From Asterias amurensis (taxonomy: Eukaryota > Echinodermata > Asteroidea > Forcipulatida > Asteriidae), in contig NC_092669.1 in NCBI RefSeq assembly GCF_032118995.1, forward strand, positions 2,789,501 through 2,853,500: a stretch of 64,000 nucleotides of DNA. The letters are read 5' to 3'. Shown here in pieces: positions 20,318 to 32,300 of the stretch. The first letter of the stretch is position 1. The number at the start of each line of letters is the position of its first letter. The translations under genes were made by a program, and so were the position numbers. The notes beneath the pieces were generated by a model, which saw only the letters and a program-made list of their open reading frames with translations, did not search any database and was not told where the DNA came from.

Positions 20318-23300
20318 TTAGACCGTCAACTGCGAAGATTGGGGCTTGAATCCGGTGCTGCCCCCGCGACCTCGGAAGTTACTTTGACCTCTGACCCCTC
20401 CTGGTCCTCCGCGCGCTCCTGGTAAAGAGAAAAAAATAAACATCAAAGTGTATTAAAGCTATTATCGCCTTCTTTAAACTCCTGGTAAACAAACACATCC
20501 AAATGAGTTGTAGGTATTAAGCTAGGATTGAGGGCATTTTCATTTTGCAAAGGGCACTTCTATTGGAAAGGACTTTAGAAAACTTTTGAAGGGGCACCAA
20601 GGCCACGACCATGGGGAACAAAGGACATGACCTCTGGTTGTTTTTCTCTTTATAATGAGTGACCTTACCTCTTGGTGCGCCCCGTTGGGTCGTCACCCTC
20701 CTATTGTTGTAGCCTCCATAGTTAGGATCTTGGGGCCGGTTAAAGGTATTATAGTTCTGGCTTGAGTTTCCAAAGGGCATGTCTTGCGCCCTCTGTTGAA
20801 AGTTGTCCCTTGGGAGGTACGAGTTGTACCCTCCTACAACAAGCAAGAATGGTATAGTCTTATTCAAGGTCGAAACAATGATAAACAATATTTATTTAGT
20901 GAAAACAATCGAACTAAAAAGGCGCTTAAGGCTCGCCTAAATAAAACTAAACTCCCCCACTGGGGTCGTCAGATATAGCTTAAACTGTAAAAAAAAAAAG
21001 AAAAAAAAAAAAAACACTCAAAATTGTAAAATTACTATTGATGAAACTCAAACATAACCTCCGGGGCGCTCCTGCAAACAGCAAGATTGGAATATTACTA
21101 CTCAATATCAAATCAATGATAAGCAATATTTAATACGTGATAAAATCAACCTAAAAAGACGCTTAGTATATCTTGGCATTCCATGCCATAATCTAGGCAC
21201 TAGATTAATTTGCACATTGAGTAGCACACCATTTAGGCCTATGATACTTTAGTTGTTCAGCATGTGGGGTGTCATGGCCGAGCGGATAAGAGCACCGAAT
21301 TCAAGCTCTGATGCTTCTGTTCAGCAGAGTGTGGGTTCGAATCCCGGTCGTGACACTTGTGTCTCTGAGCAAGACACTTAACTATAATTGCTTCTCTCCA
21401 CCCAGGGGTAAATGGGTACCTGTGAGGGCAGAGATGGTTCTTGTGGTTGATTTAGCCGAGTAGCGCATATTAATGTTGCACAGGCTGCATACTCCCTACC
21501 AGGGAGCTGAGATGGTTTAAGGAGTGATTTAAGGCCCAGTGACCAGGGGTAATAATGTGAAGCGCTTTGGGACGCCCTCCGGGTGTGAAAAGCGCTATAT
21601 AAAAACGGGTTATTATTATTATTATTATTGATACCATAGAGCTATATATATATTGACTAGAGCGCTAACACCCCGTTATACACGCACTGACGTTTTGAAG
21701 CCGTGTGGGCGCATCCATGTTTATGTACAAACCAATACAAAAGCTTGAAATTTTGTACGGCAATTGTACGGCTATTTGCATGATAGAGCGTCTGTTCTTT
21801 TTTATGTGCCATCGAGGCAAAAAATGCAGTAAATGTGAACGCACAATCTGCTGATTGGCGCACAAACTGCGAGCGCGATGTGCGTCATGATTAAAAGGCG
21901 GGTATACCTTCTTTTTTTAGGGTTTTCGTAGCGCGGACGCACGCGAGTGGACAGTTGCGTACGTATACGTACACGCCGAATGTAAAATAATCGCGGCAAT
22001 GTGTGTTCTCTTAAAATTCCGAATTCACGCAACACACCAAACATGTCTGCGCCCAGAGTGGCTTCAAAACGCAGAGCAAGTTAGCGCTCTAGTCAATATA
22101 AATAGCTCTATGGATGATACCGATATGGCGGACACAATGCTACATCAATATAAAGGTTTGGGTAAATGTGTGTGTATACACCAAAACCAAACAGTACACT
22201 CCTATTACATCCACCATACCTCAATAAGGCTTTTAACCACAATTGAATAAATCTGGAAACTTTTGATGTGAGGTCTTGTATGGTTTGAAATGGAACACAA
22301 AGGCCAATAAAATTGAAAAATTATGATTGATTAAACTTAAGCAATTACCTCTACTCTACCCTCACTATTCTATCTCTAAGCTCTTACTGCTAAGCCTATA
22401 ACACAACACACTTCCTGAACAATGCTCAATCTTAAAGGAACACGTTGCCTTGGATCGGTCGAGTTGGTCTTTGAAAAGCGTTTGTAACCGTTTTTGATAA
22501 AAAGCATATGGGTAGAAAGATATTGTAAAAGTAGAATACAGTGATCCACACAAACATGCCTCGAAATTGCACGGTTTTCCTTTTACCTCGTCGACTAACA
22601 CGGTCGGCCATTTATGGGGGTCAAGTTTTTGACTCCCATAAATGGCCGACCGTGTTAGTTCGCACAGTAAAAAGAAAACCACGCAATTTCGAGGCAAACT
22701 TGTGTGGATCATTGTATTCTACTTTTAAAACATCTTTCCAACCATATGCATTGTGTAAAAAACCAGTTACAAACCCTTTTTATAGACCAACTCGTCCGAT
22801 CCAAGGCAACGTGTTCCTTTAACAGCAACGATCAAAATATAAAATAAAAACGCATTCAGTAGAAAACACAATTAATAATAACAATGACAGTAGGACTTTT
22901 GTAAAGTGCCTAAAGTGCCTAAAAAAAAAACATACAATGGGAGAAAGAAACAAATTACAAATAAGCAGATTACATAAGAGCTGCTTTAAACAAATTGTAT
23001 CCTCATAGACAAAATTGACACCAGCTCAACATTTGGTAAAAATATATTAAATCACAAATTTCAAATAAAACCACAGTTATGAACATGAGATTTTCATCAG
23101 GAAAATTTTAACAAATCAATACATATCGCACAACAAACACAAATAACAATTCTGCCTGTAAAGACAATTATAGCAAACATACTTGTGTCATTACTTTTCA
23201 CATAAGCTATAAATACAATGGCTGAATAAATTGTGCCCCCCTTCTTCATATCAAAAGTTGATAAAAACAACACAACCTATCAAGTCCCAGTATTCTCCAC

Positions 23301-26300
23301 GCATGAGTTTTGGGAGAATCGGTCGCCCTTAAAAAGTTTAAGACCGCCCTGCCAAAGAATTGGCCCAAAAAATTGAAAAATAATCAATGGAGCGCAACTT
23401 CAATTGCAGCGCTGAGTGCACGTATAGATTTTCTTCGAGACAGATTTCTTTCCGCCGTGCACTCACTCAACAAAGGCAGTGTTTGGTGAGCTCGCTGATC
23501 GCCAAACTTTACAAGACCTTAGTCACAACCTCACAAGAACATTTCCTTTAGAGCTTACCTCTTGGGCTTTGGTTGGGGTTGGCGGGCGGGTACCGCCCTC
23601 CGCCCCTTCCTCCCATGTATGACATGCCTCCCCTGTTGCCACGGTAACTGGTGTTGGTGATGTTACCTCTGCCCCCTCTTGGGTTGCCGCGGCCGTTTCC
23701 TCCTCTTGGCTGGTAGGTGTTCGAATAGGAGGATTGGTACGAGGGGTAGGATGAGGGCCCTATAAAAAACCAATTATAACAAAAACTTAAACCTTACAAG
23801 ACTTTACATGAACAAGATTAGAAATGTATGGGCATCTTGTGATGATTATACAGAAATGAAATGGTCTCTGTAGGGGTTTATCACTCAAGGAAGTTTGGGT
23901 TAAAGGTCAGCAGTAAGGGTCAAAGGGTACATCAATACTCGTCCAAACCCTCATACCTGTGCTATTGCTTGATTGGTTATCTGATGGCTGTTCCATGCTG
24001 TCCGCCTGCTCCCCCTGTGGAGACTTTGACGCCGCCGTCTCCGCCTTTGGGCTGCCGCTGTCACGCTCGCTCGTCTTCTCCGCCTGGGGGGTTGAATCCG
24101 TCGATTGGAATGTCCCCATCTCCGTCTGTGATTGGTCGATCGCCGACTGCTGCATGGCCTGCATCTGAGGTGACGACCTCGTGGAGTTGGTCATCTGGAA
24201 CGGCGGAGCGCTGGCGTTCATGGTCGACTTCTGGGCAAGGGGGTTGTTGTTGCCTTGTTGCCCGTTTGGATGCCCCGAAGAGGAGCTCATGTCCCCGCTG
24301 TGGTGTTGTTGTTGTTGTTGCATCGAGGCGGAGGGGTGTTCCGTGTGGGATGATGAGTTACCCATTTGGGAGGTATGTTGGCTGTTTGGGTCTGATGACA
24401 TTTGACTTTGGCCTTCAGGGGGAAAAACAAAACAAATATTGATCAAACTGTGGTCAGGGATGTAATAGGCCGAGTGCGAAGCCTGCTTACATACATTTAT
24501 CTTTGGTTTTGAAAGCCCTACTCAGCAATCTGAGGTGTTACATATGGTATTATCTTCGTTTTCTTATTATAATAATAATATCTTGAAAATGAAGTTGTTT
24601 TGCAGCAGCAATCAATCAGCGCCATACAGAGCTGTACAAATGTTAGAAAACTAACCCTCAAGCTAAAAAGAAAACATAATAATATTTTACCCGATAGGTT
24701 CTGTGACGATAGCGATTGTGAGTAACTGGGGCCAGATCCCATGGATGACATGGAGCTCTGCTGCCCTAGCATTGAGGCCTGCAAACTTGAAGACTTGTCC
24801 TAAAAAAATAAAATAAAAGTATGAGAGAATAAAGGAATGATAAACAGAAAGATGGCCAAATCTTTTTCTGAAATTATTAAATGATCTTGATGTTTCAACA
24901 AAGGTAAATAATACCAAAAAGTTATTCAAGATGAAAAAGAAAAACTTGTCATCGTAGTTGCAATAAGATAATAAAATAAAACACACCCCTAAACCTTTGC
25001 ATTAGCTCTTTTTCAAAAACTAGGTTTCTTCATATGGAGTTGTTTCACACACTGTTTAGTACTACTAACAGCTCTCTGTTGCTCGTTACCAAGTAAATTT
25101 GTATCTTAAATACATTTTGAGTAATTACCAAACAAGTCCAGTGCCTTCAAAAAAGGGTTACCACTAAGAGAGGCTATTATTAAAAAATTTCAAATTTCCG
25201 AACAAACCTACTGTCAAACTGTTTCCATGTTTGACAAACCTCTGGTTGAGTGTTGTGCTCAACTAACGAATATTACCTCTGCACTGGAGTGTTGTGCATC
25301 ACCTGGCGGACTCGGGAACTCTGGAAGGTCACTTATCTGCTGATGCTGCGTCGACAGAATCGTCTGCGATTGTGAAAGTCCGTCTATCGTTTGCTGGCCC
25401 GGCTGGGTCGAGTGTCCGCGCTGCTGTCCTCCGTGACCGGCCTGTGCGCCCAAACTGGACGACTGCCCTAAGCTCTGTCCAGGCAACTGGCCGTGTTGGT
25501 GCCCGTGGCTCTGTGGCTGGACCATGTTGGATTGTTGGGTCTCGTACGGGGACTGCATTTGGTAACCGGGGTCGGACACCATGCCTGATTGGGTGTCGTA
25601 TGCTGGGTGTGTCGGGAGTTGTGAGGGATGGCTGGGGTCGGAGAGGGGCATGTCCATCGTCTGTGGTTGGTTGAGCTGGTCGAGGGATTGGCGCTGCTGC
25701 ATCGATTGTTCTGAAATGAGAAAAGTTGTTCATTCAATTCATGGTGTTTTGTTGCCAAACGGTCAAGCACACTGGATTTAAGCTATGGCTGGTGTTGCTG
25801 ATCAGTGGGTTCAAGTCCTGGGCCCAGTTTCATCGAGCTGCTTAAGCACAAAAAGTAGCCAAGAACAAAATTATGCTTACCAGAATAAAGTTACCAGCAA
25901 AAATACCATGTCACATGTACAATTTGTGACTGGTACCATGCTTATTTTTCCTAAGCAACAAAATTTTCAGCAAAATTGTCCGATTAAGCAGCTCTATAAA
26001 ATAAGTATTTGACTCTTGACTTACCAGCTTGTTGGTGGTTTAGTGCATTATATCCCTGAGGTGGTAGGTATGACTGGGACACTGAAACAACGGCTGGGTC
26101 CATGTGAGGAGCTAAAAATTGAAAGCAAACACAAACCAGGTTATTGGTATTAAAGTAGATTTGTTGGTGATAAAAATCATCATTGTTAATTCTAGTCTGA
26201 AATCTTAATGATTATAAAGTACATACTAGAACCGTTTATTTCTGTGGAACACTTCCATCATGCGTTTAAGTATAATACGTCCTTAGCGAGACCCTTATCA

Positions 26301-29300
26301 ACAGTAATAGCTGTAGTCATAGCAACCAATAGACCGATTCATTAAGCTTCGCCCCATTGTGTATTGACCAATCACAACCCATTGCACAACCAAAAGTCCG
26401 ACACTATAAAGTCTGACATGCGTGCATGTGTGCTTGGCATGCGCAACAGAGTTGTGTAGAATGGCATTGAAAAGGCTCATGTGTTCTTGCTCACACGTGC
26501 GCCCCGGGCCGAGCCTAATGGATCGGTGTATTCGTATATAGCTGAACCAAAGCCTTGGTTGTGAATTGGGTCCAAAACCCTTAAACTCATTGCATGCATG
26601 TTTGTTGGGCTCCCGATTTACCATCACCATTTAAAGGAACACGTTGCCTTGGATCGGTCGAGTTGGTCTTTGAAAAGCGTTTGTAACCGTTTTTTATAAA
26701 ATGCATATGGATAGAAAGATGTTGTAAAAGTAGAATACAATGATCCACACAAACATGCCTCGAAATTGTAAGGTTTTCCTTTTACCTCGTCGACTAACAC
26801 GGTCGGCCATACTCCCATAAATGGCCGACCGTGTTAGTTCGCACAGTAACAGGAAAACCACGCAATTTCGAGGCAAACTTGTGTGGATCATTGTATTCTA
26901 CTTTTTCAACATCTTTCCAACCATATGCAATTTATAAAAAAACGATTACAAACGCTTTTCAAAGACCAACTCGACCGATCCAAGGCAACGTGTTCCTTTA
27001 AACAGCCAACACACATTTCAACCCCCCCCCCTCCTCCCCAGCACAAATCACTTACAATTTTCGTATTCAAGCATTGAGTCTTGCATGAAGTTGAAGCTTC
27101 CCTGCTGAACGGACGCCAAGATGTCAGACCCATGACCTTTGACCTTGTGGGGTGGCATCTCAATGGGCTTGGGGAAGGCGTGGTCCACAGGCTGCTGCAC
27201 TCTGGACATGGGCGGCTCCTCGGGCGTGGGTGGGATGACTACTGGCGGGAGGGACGATGTCACCTGGGGATAGATCAAAATCCAAAAATATACAATGTAT
27301 ATATTTTAGAAATAAAGTATAAATTAATCTAGTTTAATCCCCACACCCACAACAGTTGGGGTGACGGGGCTTTTTCTCATGCTGGTCCTTTACTTTGGAA
27401 TAATCTGCCTCTTAATATCCGTAACATGTCCTCTATTCATAAGTTCAAAGAGGCCCTCAAAACCCACTTTTTCACAGCTGCTTTTCATTAATTTTGTGTT
27501 TCTTCCTTGCGCCATGAGCATCACTTGTGGTGGATACCGGCGCTCTATAAGTGTTCATATTATTATTATTATTTAAAGTTGTTTTTATAAATTCATCACT
27601 GTAACTATCTGATGTAAGTAACACCCCCTTTTTTTCCACAGGTCCCTCATACCTATTTTTAAAATCATCATACCTTTGATCTTGCTATTCTTATTAATTG
27701 ACCATTGTTAGTTGCATCATGATGCAACTTGCTCTCTAATCCTACCCTTTCATGTCTTCCTGCATTGTTGTCGAACAAAACATTTACCACTTTTATGGTC
27801 CAGTAACCCATCCTTTCATTCTAAACATCCTTTGTCCTCGCCACTTCACTCCTATTGGTTCATTCCCCTCTCTTTTTCTATAAATGGATATGTATTTGTT
27901 TGTACTTGTTTTATGCCTCTGAAGAAGGTCCGGATTGGATCGAAAGCTAAGGCCATCTACCCTATTCATTATATTTTAGAAATAATACATATAGTTTTAT
28001 TTTTTAACCCTTATACCCAGGGCTCAATTTAAAACTTGACCACGGTGTTGGGGCAGTAAGTTCACAATAGGACAAGCCCGGTGGTCGTGTGTTTTTCATT
28101 TGAATGAGATATCTCTGTGAAAATATCTTTGTGAATAGTGTCGACTGTGAATGTGATAACTATCTTTCAACTCTGCTGTTTCAAGAGTATCGAGTATACT
28201 TTACCAACAAATAAAAATTCAATAGATCTTCTCCGAGTGCTTGTTCAACTAATTTGATTGTGGTTTTGTAAAATAAATTTCCAGCTACATGCCCTGTAGT
28301 CTTACAGATTTTCACCCAAAATTCGAGCCTATTTTTATTTTATGCATACGTTGGGAAACATTGAGGAAGAAAACTGGTCACTGTCAAAATACCAAATGTG
28401 CCCAGTCCCTTTATAACAAAAAGTATATCTAAATAAAATAATTTTTGGAACATCTTACCTCAGGTGCCTCTGGAGGCGGTACCTGGTCCTGCTGAATCAC
28501 AACAAAGTCATCCTCGGGCGTTTCCTCCACCGGAGCTGTCAACAACAACAAAAACAAAAATTGCAAATGTGTACTTAACGTCACTAGACATTCTTCGCTT
28601 GTAGATCATTCTCAGATCCCGATCAATGGTCTTCAAGCTTGCTCTATTCTGCACAATACATTGGCGAGAGCCACGGAGTAATCTGCAATAAAGGTCTATA
28701 TTGGCTCAGGACAGACTTTACTTTTAAGTGCAATTCTTGTTAGGGTTGTGGGGGGCGGGGGGTTATAACCAGTTACCCACCTGAGCTTGGGTCTGGATCT
28801 TGAGTGGGCTCCTCTTCAATCTCTTCAACCTCCTCCTCAGTGGGCTCAGTCGGTAGGTTGTCGAGGTAGCCGCAGCCATTAATCTGGGTTACCATTTCCT
28901 TCAGTGCCTTGTCTGTTAGTTTTAATGCTTGATAAGGAAATCAATGCTAACTAGTTGGGATGGTTAATTGGCTAAACGATTAAACTGTACCAAAAAAACC
29001 TGTAGAAATCTGTAGGGAAATCAATTTTAACTAGTTGGGATGGTTAATTGGTTAAACGGTTAAACTGTACAAAAAAACCCTGTAGAAATCTGTAAGGAAA
29101 TCAATTCTAACTAGTCAGGATGGTTAATTGGCTAAACGGTTAAACTGTACAAAAAAAACCTGTCGAAATCTGTAAGGAAATCAATTCTAACTAGTTGGGA
29201 TGGTTAATTGGCTAAACGGTTAAACTGTACGAAAAAAACCTGTAGAAATCTGTAAGGAAATCAATGCTAACCAGTTGGGATGGTTAATTGGTTAAACGGT

Positions 29301-32300
29301 TAAACTGTACAAAAAAACCTGTAGAAATCTGTAAGGAAATCAATTCTAACTAGTTGGGATGGTTAATTGGTTAAACGGTTAAATTGTACAAAAAAAACCT
29401 GTAGAAATCTGTAAGGAAATCAATTCTAACTAGTTGGGATGGTTAATTGGCTAAACGGTTAAACTGTACGAAAAAAACCTGTCGAAATCTGTAAGCTTTA
29501 GGAACATTCCTTAAAGGGTTTGGGTACTTTTTGTACGACACAGACAAAAATGTCACAGATTTACATTAAAATAACACGGTTTTAAGATAATGATGATATA
29601 GAAAGCTTCCCTTAAGATATTATTTGCTGAGGTGTTATAGTTTCTGAGACAGGAATAAGAACAATTCACAAATTCTTTTTAATTGGACTCTCCTGAAAAC
29701 ATTTTCACTTGTTTTCTCAAAAACTTAACAATTAATGGAGCTGAATCTTCTACATGTACATTATATTACATGCATCTTCATTCACAGTGAGAAGGAATTC
29801 ATGTCATGGCCAAAAGCTTTATCTACAAAAGGTGTTAAAAACGCTTAAAAAAAAATATTTCAAAGGATACAAGTTGTGCCGAGGACTTCTTTTTCATCTT
29901 CTTTGATGTAGCTGTTCAGATGCTCACTTGCTGCCGTAACTTTAGTCTCAAAGCTGAGAAAAAAACACACAAAAACTCGCTTAGCACAAAACTTTTGCTT
30001 AACGAAAATAAATTAGCAAAAAAAGGTTACCAGCCAGAATACCACACATTACCATTGCTGCAACTGGTACACAGGTCATTTCTTGTTGAAGCAGAATTTT
30101 CTGCTGAATGAAATTGGGCCCTTGACCCGCTAGCTAGTTACTGAGAAAGTTAATTAATGGCAAATCCTGTAATCCGGAATGTGACAGCCTGTTGGAAAAA
30201 AAAAATTATGAACGAAATTCATTAACCTTTGGTTTTAAAAACCCCAATTTACATCTGGGGTGTTCCATATGGTTTTACCTTCATGTTCTTGTGAATTTTA
30301 TCAAAGTTGTTAATAAAAAATATAACAAATAAAAAACCATCCCTAGTGTAAGGGATGTCTGGTTTCCTGTACCGGTATCATGAGGATGTATGGTATTTTT
30401 GATAGCCTTATCTAGAGTACCAATCTAAGCGGCTCACCTGACTTCCTTTCCTTCCGTCTCCTCCTCGTCCTCTCTGGCCGGGTTAATGAGCTTGTAAAAC
30501 TCGTCAAGATGGTTCACTTGATCCTCAGTCAGTTTCTGTTGAAGGAAGGGCGACAGATTAGAAGGAAAAAAAGGAAATGAGAATCACAATTTCTGGGAAT
30601 GACAACGCAAGAGTACCAGGGGATGGTGCACAAAATGGGATTTTAGTGCGGGATCAGTGGTTTTGGTTATGCAGAAAGGGTTTGCGTAAAAATGTTTGCA
30701 CATTCTGTCAATCTAGCAGTGCCAGTTCAGTCTAGCGCCCTCTTGAGGTCGCTCTTTGTGCTCTCCTTGTTATGACATCTCTGTAATTGTAAGTGATTAT
30801 ACCTGACCTGTTGGCAGTATTAAAAGCCGTAGTTTCTCATGAAATCAAGTTTTTTTTATATCATGTATGTTTGGACAACTACTACTCCCATAGTGGAGCA
30901 GGAATAGTTTGATAAATTGTCACCCATCGTGCAGGAATGGTTTACCTAATTTGCTAATAGAGTGCAGGAATGGTGTGCGCATTATGTCGATTGTGCAGGA
31001 ATTGTTTGCACAATTTGATTATCGTGCAGGAATGGTTTGCCTAATTTGCCAATAGTGCAGGAATGGTGTGCGCATTATGCCCATTGTGCAGGAACTGTTT
31101 GCACATGTTGATGATCATGCAGGAATGGTTTGCGCCCGGACAGAATTTAACCCATGTGGAGAACCCTGAACGGGGAAAGTGTTGACTCACCACTGCGCCA
31201 TTCTTTCCTTCTAAGAAGTCGTTGCGTATGTGGTCCATACCCAGGGTGTTGAGGATGCTATTGAGGAGGATGACGTCCTGAATCTTCCGTAACTCTTGCT
31301 CGTGCTTCAGGGCGTTCTCTCGTTTCACTTGCTTCTTCGACACTTTAGTGGTCTAGGAAAGGCATGAAAAGATTTTTGTTTAATAAGAATAAGAAAAGCA
31401 TTACCAAAAAAATGTATGACGCTTCATAAAGAAGCCTGTGTCATAGAAAAATCTTTCCCCTAGATGTTCTGTCCCCAAAATGGAAAATTAACATGGGATG
31501 AAGGAGGGTGATTCAAAGGAGGGCGAAGTTCATACTCTTGGGGAGGGGGTAAAAATCTCCTGCCAAGCCTAAACTTGTACTTGTAGTTTCAAGGGGCAGG
31601 CAAATTAATATTATGCAAGGACAGCCAGGCAACAGCCACATCAACTTCTTACAAACAGGCATGATGCTTCAAAACAGGCAGTACCCTGGGTACAAACAGG
31701 CCATGATGCCCCATGAAACGTCTTAATAGAAATTGACCATTACCTCATAGAGGTGCCCTTCACAAAGGAGAACCTGCCTCTGTGCCCTTGTCCTTTTTAA
31801 GAACAAAGCATCAGGCCTGCATTAAAATAATTATGATTAATGTTGCCTGCCTAGGGGCGCCCTTCTTGGGGCACAAGCCTTCTTTGCAACTGACTGTATC
31901 TGCCACTGGGGACTGACGAACTGAAGCAATAAATTTAAGTCGGAAATGCTTTGACTTTCAACAAATCTTGTGATCCTTCCGATTCCCCCTCCGTGCCCCC
32001 ACCCCCTTCTCAAGCTAAAAGATGAAAGCATCCCTATATATAGCCTTACCTCCGACATGGTCACCGTAAACGTCTTATGCAACTCCTTGGCAAACTCCAA
32101 GTTGCTGACCACCTCATCAAAGTGAGACGCAGCCTGCACTTGGTCCTTGGTCAGTTCCTGACCATCCTTGACCATGTCTCGATACTGCTGTAACTTGACC
32201 TGTGGACGATGACCAGAAAGATTATCAAAGTCACAAATCACACTTTTGGGTGGACATAAATCATGCGAATTTTACACTTTTTAAGTCTTGAAGCTTTCAT

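Larger units (their letters stand above)
27316..27969 (+). mobile_element. Composite insertion with 16-bp direct repeats (LINE 3' end plus hammerhead-bearing tail)
   Basis: TATATTTTAGAAATAA at 27300-27315 and again at 27970-27985 brackets 654 bp, consistent with a target-site duplication. Inside, from left: a LINE 3' end with (TTA)n tail (27340-27576), about 330 bp of AT-rich sequence, and a hammerhead-like motif (27915-27953) near the right end. The left end is about 50 bp from the acceptor of CAPRIN exon 8, inside intron 7. Whether the LINE piece was carried in or was hit later is not clear. Confidence 0.6.

Noticed and set aside
21269-21355. A free-standing tRNA-Leu/Ser gene
   Set aside because: The anticodon stem does not pair, and the tRNA-like part runs directly into a SINE body with a microsatellite tail.
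22541-22822. Frames reading MIHT..PRNC..., found three or four times in the window
   Set aside because: These are translations of the MITE-2 hairpin arms, not a gene family.
25294-25770. Several long open frames on both strands around 25.3-25.8 kb
   Set aside because: They are shadows of the GC-rich, Q/S/P-rich CAPRIN exon 25710-25277.
28933-29491. CRISPR-like appearance of regularly spaced repeats
   Set aside because: The repeats are contiguous 80-bp tandem units without variable spacers, and the genome is eukaryotic.
31837-32241. Reading through CAPRIN exon 2 into a 134-aa frame
   Set aside because: Consensus GTAAGG donor at 32049 and the next exon's phase-0 acceptor give the conserved Caprin helix. 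The extension is intronic.
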